NCBI GenBank assembly: GCA_029858305.1
Contig: JAOUFI010000001.1
Location: forward strand, 192,087-243,030
Length of the DNA stretch: 50,944 bases
Direction of reading: 5' to 3'
Origin: Candidatus Thorarchaeota archaeon
Lineage (GTDB): Archaea; Asgardarchaeota; Thorarchaeia; Thorarchaeales; Thorarchaeaceae
Shown: piece by piece, positions 41,091 through 49,283 of the stretch
Layout: the number at the start of each line of letters is the position of its first letter
How positions within the stretch are numbered: the stretch's first letter is position 1
The notes under the pieces: generated by a model
Databases searched by the model: none
What the model saw: only the letters and a program-made list of their open reading frames with translations
What the model was told of the DNA's origin: nothing
Made by a program: the position numbers and the translations under genes

Positions 41091-42014
41091 TCACCTGATA
41101 TTATTCAGCATCTCGCAGGCCTTACATATTCTTGTTGGGGAAGGATTGTTGCATTTCTCACATGAAAGGAATTGCCACTCTGCAGGAATATTCCTGAAAG
41201 CAGAAACCATTGCCTCAGATGACCGTAGAACTGCTAGTAATGTACCAGGACGTCTATACTCCATTTCATTAAGAAAATGTCTCACATCATTACGGTAGGC
41301 ATCCTCAGCATAAGGACATGGTACATCATGATATGGAATCTCAAGATGGTGCGAATAGGCAACAATATCGCGCTCTGTTAATTCAGCCAAAGGTTTTACA
41401 CGAGGAACAAAGCCCTGCATAGTCTGCTCTCGGGGAATATTCGTTCTCGCAATTCGGGCACTGTCACCCCTCAATAGATTCATGAGAACGGTCTGTGCCT
41501 CGTCATCTAAATTGTGGCCTGTCGCGATGACATTGGCTCCGATTTCCTGTGCTGCGATATTTAACGCTCTTCTTCGAAGGACACCGCAGTACGAGCAAGC
41601 TCCCACAGAGTTAGTTGGTTTTCGTTTTATTATTTCATCGAGAGAATAATCGAACAGTTTCTTAAAGGAGAACACTTCAAGATTAAGATCTAATGTTTGG
41701 GAGAGTTCTTGAGCTGATTCGAGCGCTTTGTCACGATATCCAAGAATTCCTTCGTCAACTGTGACAGGAATTATCTCAGACTTCATAAAGGCGCTCTCAA
41801 TCTTATGGAGCACATGTAGAAGAACTGCGCTATCCTTTCCCCCCGAGATAGCTACTGCAATCCGGTCATCCTCTCTGAACATCTTGTGTTTGTTGATAGT
41901 CCTTCGTACGCGATCTTGAGTTGTCTGAATAAGGCATGACCCACAGAGCTGTTCAGATGTGTATCTTCGAAGGTATATTGCAGGATTACCACATTTGGAA
42001 CATCCAACTTGCAT
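41091..42014 (-). CDS. tRNA 2-thiolation enzyme (Ncs6/CTU1/TtuA family)
   Basis: 307 residues from the ATG at 42014, which begins M-Q-V-G-C-S-K-C-G; the frame extends ten codons upstream without family resemblance. An N-terminal zinc finger (Cys 5, 8, 24, 27) is followed by the PP-loop ATP pyrophosphatase motif S-G-G-K-D-S (57-62), the C-S-Y-C-G-V pair that helps hold a [4Fe-4S] cluster in this family, a further cysteine in V-P-C-P-Y, and a C-terminal zinc finger (C-E-K-C and C-K-A-C). It adenylates a tRNA uridine (U34 in Ncs6, U54 in TtuA) and adds sulfur supplied by a ubiquitin-like carrier. Which position is used cannot be read from sequence alone. Confidence 0.9.
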   Translation of the reverse strand: MQVGCSKCGNPAIYLRRYTSEQLCGSCLIQTTQDRVRRTINKHKMFREDDRIAVAISGGKDSAVLLHVLHKIESAFMKSEIIPVTVDEGILGYRDKALESAQELSQTLDLNLEVFSFKKLFDYSLDEIIKRKPTNSVGACSYCGVLRRRALNIAAQEIGANVIATGHNLDDEAQTVLMNLLRGDSARIARTNIPREQTMQGFVPRVKPLAELTERDIVAYSHHLEIPYHDVPCPYAEDAYRNDVRHFLNEMEYRRPGTLLAVLRSSEAMVSAFRNIPAEWQFLSCEKCNNPSPTRICKACEMLNNIR

Positions 42015-42082
42015 GACAACGACTACTCCAAGTCGCCCTAACACGCACTGACAAATTAAAGATATTCAAATGAAGAACTGAG

Positions 42083-42505
42083 TCACCCCTTGGTCTTAGA
42101 CTCGCGAGTTTCTTTGTCCTTGAGATCCTCGATTATTTTTGTACGTCGAAGCTGAAGAGATGCTTTTGAGGCTCGGAAGTTGGCTGCCTGAATGATGTCT
42201 TCAACTGTCCGATGCCATTCTGCTGGAGAAAGTGACGTATAGACCTCTTTGAATGTGTCACTTAGTCGTTCAATTCGAGCGAGACATTCAACGCGGTCCT
42301 CGGGAAGCCTCTTCTCATCAAAGTACATGAGTGCATGTCCTTTCAGTGCTTCCCAATCTATGTCGTTATTAGTTTGAAGAAGTATTCTCAATTTATCAAG
42401 TGGGTCCTTCCAAGATTCTGGAATGAACATAGTAAGATAGTCAGCGAGGGCTTTTCGTGCTCTCTCTCGGACATCTTGTACCGAACTTATCTGATGTGTC
42501 ATCAT
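42083..42505 (-). CDS. Small helical protein, unknown
   Basis: 140 residues, soluble, rich in charged amphipathic helices; the last 30 residues are Lys/Glu/Thr-rich. ATG at 42505 or 42502. A W-K-D-P-L-D-K-L-R-I-L-L stretch and L-S-P-A-E-W-H-R-T-V are the most distinctive segments. I do not recognise it. It lies between the site-2 protease gene and ncs6/ttuA on the same strand, so it could share their transcript. Confidence 0.55.
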   Translation of the reverse strand: MMTHQISSVQDVRERARKALADYLTMFIPESWKDPLDKLRILLQTNNDIDWEALKGHALMYFDEKRLPEDRVECLARIERLSDTFKEVYTSLSPAEWHRTVEDIIQAANFRASKASLQLRRTKIIEDLKDKETRESKTKG

Positions 42506-42569
42506 CTGGCATCGAGCAATAGTACAAGTGGCTCCTTTTTAGGTCCCACACTTTTATCTTTTGATGATT

Positions 42570-43739
42570 TTAGAAGAGTCCTTTACCCAATATAAGGCTA
42601 AGAATGATACTTAGCACAACAATTGCTAGTGCCGCGAACCGTATGGGGTACATGATATAGCGGATTTTCTTTTCATCAGATATCAAGAGACTAAGACCGT
42701 TTGATAGCAGCTTATCTCCGTCAAGGAAGGGAATCGGAAGAAGATTGAAGACAGCCAAAGAGATGAGTATGAGGTAACACCAGAAGATTATCTGTTGAAG
42801 ATGGAATACATATATTGGAGATAAGATGAGGTCCCATCCAGGTTTTGGTTCCCAATAGTCTGCCCCATATACTCCAAGATACCCACGCGAAGCGTTTAGC
42901 TCGCTCGCTGCCAGTATAAGTGTTATATTTTCATCTAATGTATGAACAGTGACCTCAGACCCAGCAGGAGCTCCATTCATGAAGACACTGACAGCAGACC
43001 AGTTCGCAATGATTGTGTCATTCAGGCCAATTATCACATCACCAACTTGAAGAGCTTCAGCTGCGGGGCTTCCCTCGCTGAGCTGATAAATATAAGCCCC
43101 ATTCGGTGGATTGTAAGCAATCGAAGCTACTGAATTAAAGTTGATAAGAAGTGCAAGAAACACAAAGCTCCAAATTATGTTAGAATACGATCCTGCAGCA
43201 AGCAACCGCATTCGACCCTGTGGGCTTGCCTCTTTCTCGAACGCCTCTTCATCCGGTTCAACAAAAGCACCAAACAATATCAAAAAACCGAGTAGTCCCG
43301 AGCTTTTGATGGGAATGTTATCACGGGATGAGGCAAGGCCATGAGCGAACTCATGTGTTAGGATTGCTACAGCAAGACCAATCAACATGTACAAGAGAGG
43401 AAGACCTGTGATAGTCACGCCGGGGATAATTGGTACGACGCCTCCTGCTGCAGCAGGTTCTACAAAGAACTTGATGAGGTTCTCACCAAACATCCAGAAA
43501 GAAAAGATCATTCCACCAAAGCCAACAACAATACCTATGTTAAAGAAAATCAACGGGAACTTCTTTCCCATTCGTGTCAGAAAAGCGTTGAGCCGCTGTG
43601 TCTTCCACATGAAGAAGAACGGAGTTCCTGCCTCGACACCTTTCTCTTTAAGACGCTCAACACCCAGGTATTGAGCTACTGCATAGATGGTAAGCCAGAA
43701 GAGACCTATCAGTCCGAAAGCAAGTAAAGTACTGTCCAT
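42570..43739 (-). CDS. Site-2-type intramembrane metalloprotease with PDZ domain
   Basis: 389 residues with about seven hydrophobic segments. The zinc motif H-E-F-A-H is at 129-133 in a membrane helix, and the third ligand is in N-L-L-P-I-P-F-L-D-G-D near residue 340, the M50 pattern N-x-x-P-x-x-x-L-D-G. Between them is a PDZ domain (about 215-280; E-G-S-P-A-A-E-A-L-Q-V-G-D-V-I-I-G). The layout is that of RseP/S2P proteases that cut single-pass membrane proteins, often to free a regulator. The substrate is unknown. It is the first gene of the minus-strand run, and a ~190-base gap separates it from eS6. Confidence 0.88.
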   Translation of the reverse strand: MDSTLLAFGLIGLFWLTIYAVAQYLGVERLKEKGVEAGTPFFFMWKTQRLNAFLTRMGKKFPLIFFNIGIVVGFGGMIFSFWMFGENLIKFFVEPAAAGGVVPIIPGVTITGLPLLYMLIGLAVAILTHEFAHGLASSRDNIPIKSSGLLGFLILFGAFVEPDEEAFEKEASPQGRMRLLAAGSYSNIIWSFVFLALLINFNSVASIAYNPPNGAYIYQLSEGSPAAEALQVGDVIIGLNDTIIANWSAVSVFMNGAPAGSEVTVHTLDENITLILAASELNASRGYLGVYGADYWEPKPGWDLILSPIYVFHLQQIIFWCYLILISLAVFNLLPIPFLDGDKLLSNGLSLLISDEKKIRYIMYPIRFAALAIVVLSIILSLILGKGLF

Positions 43740-43932
43740 TAAGCACTACACGTCCCACTGAGGATTAGCGTAGGAATTATCGAGTACGTTATAATGATTG
43801 TGAACGAGGAACATTCGACCGGCTCTGAAATCGAGAGTCGACCCGACCACAACCCTCATAAAGTGACATCTGTAGCCTAGCGCGGGTGTCCAATAGGGCA
43901 CACAACATCAATCTAGGTAGGCGATACGATAG

Positions 43933-44316
43933 TTGCCATTTAAACTTGTGATTTCAGACCCCGAAACTGGAAAAGCCATCCAGTACGAATTAGATGACGC
44001 AAAGACGAATGCCATGGTTGGTAAGCATGTTGGAGAGATAGTAGAAGGAGATATGTTGGGCCTGCCAGGATACAAGTTGAAAATCACAGGTGGTAGTGAT
44101 TCAGCAGGATTCCCAATTCGTCCAGATGTACATGGAAGTGGAAAGAAACGGGTTCTTGTTCGAAGCCCCCCAGGATTTAGACCAGATAGAAAGGGAATGG
44201 CAAGGCGGAAAACTGTACGTGGAAAAGAACTTAGTGGGGATATCTCACAAGTAAACATGCGGGTAGAAGAGAAGGGCGGTACACCTCTCGAAGAACTCGT
44301 TATGAAAGCTGCATAA
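43933..44316 (+). CDS. rps6e: Small-subunit ribosomal protein eS6
   Basis: 127 residues starting at TTG, with the family beginning F-K-L-V-I-S-D-P-E-T-G-K. G-S-D-S-A-G-F-P-I-R-P-D-V-H-G (near 54-68) and P-P-G-F-R-P-D-R-K-G-M-A-R-R-K-T-V-R-G are conserved eS6 motifs. Archaeal eS6 is about 125 residues; the eukaryotic C-terminal phosphorylated extension is absent as expected. It lies 114 bases upstream of the aIF2-gamma gene, the usual archaeal order. Confidence 0.94.
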   Translation: MPFKLVISDPETGKAIQYELDDAKTNAMVGKHVGEIVEGDMLGLPGYKLKITGGSDSAGFPIRPDVHGSGKKRVLVRSPPGFRPDRKGMARRKTVRGKELSGDISQVNMRVEEKGGTPLEELVMKAA

Positions 44317-44430
44317 GCAGTGCGTTACATTTCATCAGATTATGCGATTAGTGTGAACCATATACTTCATATGTACAACAGGAAAGGTGTCACTACGCCC
44401 GAATTGGCCAGATTTGGAAGTGAAGACTAG

Positions 44431-45672
44431 GTGACCAGAAAATACGCAGGACAATCAGAAGTAAGTATTGGTACATTAGGTCATGTTGACCATGGAAAGA
44501 CAACGCTAGTTTCCTATATTACTGGAGAGTGGACTGATAGACACTCAGATGAGATTAGGCGAGGTATTTCTATCCGACTTGGCTATGCGGCAACCACTCT
44601 AATGAAGTGTAAGAGCTGCCCTGAACCTGATATGTACACTACATCCCATCTAGCAAAAGATGGCAAATGTAGTAAATGCGGAGGATCACTTGAGGTCTTG
44701 CGGGAAATCTCTTTTGTCGATAGCCCGGGTCATGAGTCTTTAATGGCAACCTGTCTTAGTGGTGCTAGTCTAATGGACGGTGCAATCCTGGTGATTGCAG
44801 CAAATGAACCCTGCCCCATGCCACAGACTGCTGAGCATCTTCATGCCTTAGAAATCGTGGGTGTAAAGAATCTCATCATAGTTCAAAACAAGATAGAACT
44901 TGTCACAAAAGAACAAGCTAAGAAACACTATCAACAGATAAAGAACTTCGTGAAGGGTACAGTCGCTGAATCGGCACCAATTATACCCATTTCTGCGGTC
45001 TTTGGAGCTAATATTGATCTACTAATCAAGACAATTGAAGAAGTTATTCCGACACCTAAGCGTGCTGATGATGCACTTCCAAAGATGTTTGTTGCGCGCT
45101 CATTTGATATCAATCGCCCTGGAACATCTCCTGAGGAGATGCATGGAGGAGTTGTAGGAGGGTCAGTAGTTCAGGGGAAATTAAAGGTTGGAGATGAGAT
45201 AGAGATTTCACCCGGTGCAAAGGGCGAGAAAGGCTTCAAACCAATCAGAGCCCGGGTTGTCAGTCTCTTATCCGGAAGTGGTAATTCTCTCCAGGAAGCT
45301 TACCCCGGTGGACTAATTGGTGTGGGTACTGGCTTAGATCCTGCATCAACACGTGCAGATCGCCTTGTTGGTAATGTTATTGGTAAAGTAGGTAAGCTAC
45401 CAAAGGTCATTGAAAAGCTGATGGTCAAACCAGTTTTGATGCAAAGGGTAGTGGGTATGGAGAGCCAGAAACAAGTAGAAAATCTCAAACTTAATGAACC
45501 GATGATGCTCGTCGTCGGAACAGCCTCCACTGTTGGTGTAATTACAAGGTTACACGGAGAAGAGATTGAGCTAGCACTAAAACGTCCTGTTGTGGCTGAA
45601 AAGGGGCAACGTATTGCAATTGGTCGTCGTGTTGAGAACAAATGGCGATTGATTGGATATGCGGAAGTGTAA
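44431..45672 (+). CDS. eif2g: Translation initiation factor aIF2, gamma subunit
   Basis: 413 residues starting at GTG. The G domain has G-H-V-D-H-G-K-T-T-L (17-26), the switch region with R-R-G-I-S-I-R-L, a zinc knuckle (C-K-S-C and C-S-K-C, ~62-84), D-S-P-G-H-E (G3) and N-K-I-E (G4). Two beta-barrel domains follow, with R-P-V-V-A-E-K-G-Q-R-I-A-I near the end. It binds initiator Met-tRNA and GTP and delivers them to the small subunit, and can protect mRNA 5' ends. GAAGTGA lies ahead of the start. The PIN gene follows 3 bases after the stop. Confidence 0.95.
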   Translation: MTRKYAGQSEVSIGTLGHVDHGKTTLVSYITGEWTDRHSDEIRRGISIRLGYAATTLMKCKSCPEPDMYTTSHLAKDGKCSKCGGSLEVLREISFVDSPGHESLMATCLSGASLMDGAILVIAANEPCPMPQTAEHLHALEIVGVKNLIIVQNKIELVTKEQAKKHYQQIKNFVKGTVAESAPIIPISAVFGANIDLLIKTIEEVIPTPKRADDALPKMFVARSFDINRPGTSPEEMHGGVVGGSVVQGKLKVGDEIEISPGAKGEKGFKPIRARVVSLLSGSGNSLQEAYPGGLIGVGTGLDPASTRADRLVGNVIGKVGKLPKVIEKLMVKPVLMQRVVGMESQKQVENLKLNEPMMLVVGTASTVGVITRLHGEEIELALKRPVVAEKGQRIAIGRRVENKWRLIGYAEV

Positions 45673-45675
45673 GTA

Positions 45676-46080
45676 TTGCCTCTGGTTGTTGTACTTGATA
45701 CCAATATACTGACGGTACCAGCTCAATTCGGAGTGGATATTTTTTCTGAAGCGGAGAGAATCCTCGAGAGAAATGTTGAGTTTATAGTTCTTGATTCTGT
45801 TGTAGTGGAGCTTGAGAGAAACCTCAAAACTGTAACTGGAAAGGAGGAAAGCTGGTTCAAAATAGCCCTGGACCTTGTTGAGAGATGCAAGGTCGTTAAA
45901 ACAGTAGATACGCAGCAGAGTGTTCCTGTGGATGAGAGAATCTTACAATATGCAAAATCCTCCAAAGGAGTCATTGCTACAAACGATAAAGGGCTCAAAG
46001 AACGTGCGATATCACAAGGAACTCCGGTTCTCTACCTCAGGAGCAAAAAACGACTTCAACTCATTGGATTCACTGCGTGA
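45676..46080 (+). CDS. PIN-domain ribonuclease-like protein
   Basis: 134 residues starting at TTG. The PIN fold acidic residues are present: D-T-N at the start (V-V-L-D-T-N-I-L), E of V-V-E-L-E, D of V-D-E-R-I-L, and N-D-K-G-L-K-E (near 105-111). This Fcf1/Utp24-like PIN gene follows aIF2-gamma in many archaea and may process pre-rRNA, by analogy with eukaryotic Utp24. It is immediately downstream of aIF2-gamma, 3 bases after its stop, so it is co-expressed. No antitoxin gene is next to it, which argues against a VapC toxin role. Confidence 0.82.
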   Translation: MPLVVVLDTNILTVPAQFGVDIFSEAERILERNVEFIVLDSVVVELERNLKTVTGKEESWFKIALDLVERCKVVKTVDTQQSVPVDERILQYAKSSKGVIATNDKGLKERAISQGTPVLYLRSKKRLQLIGFTA

Positions 46081-46211
46081 GACCGTGTCACAACGTTTTT
46101 ATGGTTTCCAAAGCGCTGAGCCGCTGAGCCGTCTGATTCAGACCCTAGGTTATACCAAGAGTCTGAAGTGTTCTGAGAAGAATTGTCCTATCGGGCGAGG
46201 AGCGTCTTAAG

Positions 46212-46802
46212 TTGTACAGTATAGTCACAGTAAAGGATGTCGTACGTATTCCACCAGCGCAATTCGGATCGCCTATAGATGATGCAGCGATGATTCACTT
46301 GCGCAAACAGCATGAGAATGTCCTAGATCGCGATGTAGGCCTGATGATTGCAGTGATCGGCATCGATGAGATTGGCCAGGGTCGTTTGATTCCTGGTGAT
46401 GGAGCAACATACCATGCCGTGACCTATCGAGTACTTGTGTTCAAGCCGCTCCGAGGAGAACTCGTGGAAGGCAATGTTGTAGAACTGATGGACTTTGGAG
46501 CGTTTATTCGAATGGGGCCATTAGACGGTCTATGCCATGTCAGCCAGATATGCGATGACTTCATTACTCAAGATACAAAGGGAAGTGCACTTCTCGGTAA
46601 AGAAACTGGTCGGATGCTCTCTGAGGGAGATTTGGTTCGTGCCAGAGTTACATCAATCAGTTTCGAGTCCGGCAATAAGTCCGGTAAGCTAGGTCTCACT
46701 ATGAGACAACCATTCCTTGGTAAGATTGGTCCAGACCAGTCATGGATTGAGGATGATGTAAAGGCAGCTCGCGGTGAAACAAAGAAGGAAAAGAAGAAGT
46801 AA
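46212..46802 (+). CDS. rpoE1: RNA polymerase subunit E' (Rpb7-like)
   Basis: 196 residues starting at TTG. The N-terminal RNP-like domain begins Y-S-I-V-T-V-K-D-V-V-R-I-P-P-A-Q-F-G, diagnostic of Rpb7/RpoE. Residues ~80-185 form an S1/OB domain (V-E-L-M-D-F-G-A-F-I-R-M-G-P-L-D-G-L-C-H-V-S). The C-terminus is lysine-rich. It forms the polymerase stalk with RpoF and contacts nascent RNA. GAGGAG lies 12 bases before the start, and a possible TATA element GTTTTTATGG (46095-46104) suggests an additional promoter inside the cluster. Confidence 0.94.
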   Translation: MYSIVTVKDVVRIPPAQFGSPIDDAAMIHLRKQHENVLDRDVGLMIAVIGIDEIGQGRLIPGDGATYHAVTYRVLVFKPLRGELVEGNVVELMDFGAFIRMGPLDGLCHVSQICDDFITQDTKGSALLGKETGRMLSEGDLVRARVTSISFESGNKSGKLGLTMRQPFLGKIGPDQSWIEDDVKAARGETKKEKKK

Positions 46803-46827
46803 CCGGGAGGGAAATGAAATAGCGAAA

Positions 46828-47031
46828 ATGAAAGCATGTAGAGCTTGTCACTACCTCACAAATGAGAGTATGTGTCCTAATTGTAAGAGTACTAGCCTTT
46901 CTACATCATACACAGGAATTGTGGTCATCCTCCCTGGAAAGAGTCTGCACGATGATCCAAGAAAGGACTCCTATGTCGCCTCACGGCTTAACATTGACAA
47001 ACCTGGAAAATACGCATTAAAAGTTCGCTAG
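46828..47031 (+). CDS. spt4: Transcription elongation factor Spt4 (RpoE'')
   Basis: 67 residues from the ATG at 46828. Zinc-binding cysteines 4, 7, 16 and 19 are in C-R-A-C and C-P-N-C, followed by S-x-S-L-S-T-S-Y-T-G-I-V and a C-terminal G-K-Y-A-L-K-V. Spt4 binds Spt5 (NusG) and increases processivity of RNA polymerase. It is directly downstream of rpoE1, as in most archaea. The in-frame upstream GTG at 46774 would add a basic stretch overlapping rpoE1 and is not favoured. Confidence 0.93.
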   Translation: MKACRACHYLTNESMCPNCKSTSLSTSYTGIVVILPGKSLHDDPRKDSYVASRLNIDKPGKYALKVR

Positions 47032-47126
47032 GTCTTTTAACTTGTGTCACTGGTGAAAGCTTTATTAGACAACTCCAAGTCGACTGCCTGACCCCACAAC
47101 TGATGAGGTCTGATTCTTAGCAAGTG

Positions 47127-47432
47127 ATGCCAATGAAAATTGAAATTCTTAAGGAAAAGGAAAACAAGCCCCTCGCGCGAAAAGAGATTGAGTTCAGGGT
47201 GGATCATACAGGTACGACTACGCCGAGTAGAGCTGATATCCGAGCTAAAATCATGGCACAATTTAACGCAGACGCTGCAGCAGTTGTGATTAAGAAGCTT
47301 GACACAACGTACGGAATCGGTATGACCACGGGTGTCGCAAGAATCTATTCAACCCCTGAGCAAATGAACAAAATCGAGCTGGCTCATATTCAAAAGCGCC
47401 ATGAGCCGAAGAAGAAGGAAGGTGCAGAGTAA
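47127..47432 (+). CDS. rps24e: Small-subunit ribosomal protein eS24
   Basis: 101 residues from the ATG at 47127 (a GTG directly before it and an ATG two codons on are alternatives). It has the family core [28 protein letters not shown], and a [15 protein letters not shown] segment. Its TAA overlaps the eS31 ATG by one base. Confidence 0.93.
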   Translation: MPMKIEILKEKENKPLARKEIEFRVDHTGTTTPSRADIRAKIMAQFNADAAAVVIKKLDTTYGIGMTTGVARIYSTPEQMNKIELAHIQKRHEPKKKEGAE

Positions 47433-47593
47433 TGCCCAAGGCTCATACTATGTACAAGGTCGATAAGTCTGGAAAAGTGACATCTAACAAGAGGGCGTGC
47501 CCCCGTTGTGAGAAAGGTACCTTCATGGCAGAACATTTCAATCGATTCGCCTGTGGGCGCTGTGGATATTCTGAGTTCAAGCGAAAGGAATAG
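47432..47593 (+). CDS. rps27ae: Small-subunit ribosomal protein eS31 (S27ae)
   Basis: A 53-residue zinc-ribbon protein: C-P-R-C (residues 23-26) and C-G-R-C-G-Y (41-46), with the basic K-R-A-C-P-R-C start of the ribbon and a terminal E-F-K-R-K-E. In eukaryotes this protein is made as a fusion to ubiquitin; here it is free, as normal in archaea. The overlap with eS24 (TAATG) gives coupled translation. It ends the eS6 to eS31 cluster. Confidence 0.94.
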   Translation: MPKAHTMYKVDKSGKVTSNKRACPRCEKGTFMAEHFNRFACGRCGYSEFKRKE

Positions 47594-47646
47594 GCACACA
47601 TCCCTTTACTACATATCAAGTACAACTTCTTCTAGTTGAAACTAGG

Positions 47647-47904
47647 TTATTCTCCCACTATTGCCATCACCCATCTGATAAAGAGGAGGACTCCAACAAT
47701 CATTGTCAGAAGGATATCAGCCAAGAATGCCCCAGGTACGGTGATCTCTAGGATTGCTGAGAGTATGAGCGCCACTGGAAAGGTCACTATGAATGGAAGA
47801 GTGGCAATCGTCAGGGAGACCTCCTCACTAGATACCATCACATTCACGAGCAGCACAATCCATATGGCATAGATTGCGATAAGGAGGGAAACTTCCAGTA
47901 GCAT
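47647..47904 (-). CDS. Small three-helix membrane protein, unknown
   Basis: 85 residues, almost entirely hydrophobic, with segments at about 2-25, 31-52 and 58-80 separated by short S-S-E-E and L-A-D turns. No conserved motif is recognised. There are ~125 bases to the next gene upstream. It could be a real small membrane protein; its even hydrophobicity and lack of rare codons favour this over chance, but no independent support exists. Confidence 0.45.
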   Translation of the reverse strand: MLLEVSLLIAIYAIWIVLLVNVMVSSEEVSLTIATLPFIVTFPVALILSAILEITVPGAFLADILLTMIVGVLLFIRWVMAIVGE

Positions 47905-48033
47905 TGTGTCTGTTCTCCGCGAAAGAGTTCGTATTCCTATGATAGAACAATGTGTGTATCACAGGAGGAATTAATCAACCATTGATTAGCCAAGCCCCTT
48001 TTCAGCTCATATAATGGCCGTTAAACAATTGGT

Positions 48034-48441
48034 CTAGATACTAGCACCACAATTCTCGCACTTTCGAGTGTCTTCCTCGTTCCTATGACCGCAATAGGGG
48101 CAGGAGAGGAGCACAGTCTTCTTCTCTTCGTCAGTGAGTGAGATGCTCTTTATTCCCAGGCGTTGCATGGTCTCGACAAGCTCGGTCTCATCCATGTCTG
48201 TAATTGGCTTGCCAACCTCGCTCTCGATACTCTCTGCATCATCATGCTTGAGCTTCACAGCCTTATCTGTACCTGCTATCATATATAGAAGGGCAGAACC
48301 AACGCTGAGGCGCAGCAATCGTCGAGCAACTCGTCTTCCAAGAGGACGTCGAGCATGAAGAAACGATCTCCTGACACCTCCGTTTCTTCGACCAGGATCT
48401 CTTCTTCTACCTCTACCTCTCATTCTTTTGTCACTTCTCAA
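48034..48441 (-). CDS. Arg-rich membrane-associated zinc-ribbon protein
   Basis: 135 residues, ATG at 48441 or six codons in. The first 45 residues hold many arginines. A short hydrophobic stretch follows (L-S-V-G-S-A-L-L-Y-M-I-A), then an acidic helix pair (D-M-D-E-T-E-L-V-E-T-M-Q-R-L-G), reminiscent of SHOCT-type oligomerisation segments. The C-terminal zinc ribbon has C-P-Y-C-G-H (near 113) and C-E-N-C-G at the end. Such small proteins with arginine-rich heads and zinc ribbons are common in archaea, but their role is unknown. It may bind the membrane or nucleic acid. Confidence 0.6.
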   Translation of the reverse strand: MRSDKRMRGRGRRRDPGRRNGGVRRSFLHARRPLGRRVARRLLRLSVGSALLYMIAGTDKAVKLKHDDAESIESEVGKPITDMDETELVETMQRLGIKSISLTDEEKKTVLLSCPYCGHRNEEDTRKCENCGASI

Positions 48442-48548
48442 GCTTCATTCTCAAATTATGGTTATAATGCTTCGTGAATGATTCGTACATGACTCCTTAG
48501 AAGTCGCTCTATGAATAACTTCGACACGTTTCCACATACTATCTCGAT

Positions 48549-49148
48549 TCACACTCCAAGCATGATGTCATATTTCGAAGCAACCTCTTTCGCAAGTGAT
48601 TGCCACGTGTCCTCATCACAGTGGAACAATCTGGGTCGTTTCAAGTAATCCTCAAGGTAAGACATTGCAGGGAACCAAGAAAGAAATAGAGAAATCCCCA
48701 AAAGGAAAATCCAAGAATAAGTCAAAGAATACTCTAGTGGTATAAGCAAGCCATACAACAACATAACAATAGAGGCCGCAATCAAAGGCGAAAAAAAGAT
48801 AACAAATCCGCGTATAGTTGGGTATTTAATTTCAGAAGAAAAAAGAATAGAGTGTCCCTTCGGAATGAGAATGACTGCGGGTACCACCCTGTTCTCTTCA
48901 CGTCTTGCATCTCGCCCTGCCACTATGACCGCATCACCAATCTCGACTGGAGGCTTTCCCCTAGAGTAGAGTCCCACAAGACTTCTAACCTTCCCTCTGC
49001 TGACATAGAATCCTCTTGTGAGCCTCTCTGGGTCTACAATATCAATTGTATCGAATCCTTCAACCGTCGCTTCAAAAGCATACTCAGTCCCATAGTCCTC
49101 ACAGAACTGTCGGAATTTGGTGAGCAGCTTCTGATCTCCCATCTCCAC
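48549..49148 (-). CDS. Two-helix membrane protein with N-terminal soluble domain, unknown
   Basis: 199 residues. Residues 1-110 form a soluble domain with repeated beta-type segments (F-Y-V-S-R-G-K-V-R-S-L-V-G, V-E-I-G-D-A-V-I-V-A-G-R-D). Two or three hydrophobic helices follow (~115-138 and 140-165), then a charged C-terminal tail. The beta-rich N-part recalls OB-fold domains such as those in NfeD-like proteins, but I do not claim the family. It is divergent from the surface protein at 49284. Confidence 0.55.
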   Translation of the reverse strand: MEMGDQKLLTKFRQFCEDYGTEYAFEATVEGFDTIDIVDPERLTRGFYVSRGKVRSLVGLYSRGKPPVEIGDAVIVAGRDARREENRVVPAVILIPKGHSILFSSEIKYPTIRGFVIFFSPLIAASIVMLLYGLLIPLEYSLTYSWIFLLGISLFLSWFPAMSYLEDYLKRPRLFHCDEDTWQSLAKEVASKYDIMLGV

Positions 49149-49283
49149 TCAACACACCTTCTACTCAGAACTAGATAAGCCTGCCTGCACTACTCAGCAC
49201 CCTCTACTAATAACTTCAAACTTCCAAAACATTAACATTCTTTATCGTCAAGTGATATCGAGATAGAACTGCGTGTTCGGGGG

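Noticed and set aside
45676..46080. VapC toxin of a toxin-antitoxin pair
   Set aside because: No antitoxin gene is adjacent, and the position after aIF2-gamma is the conserved place of a housekeeping PIN protein.
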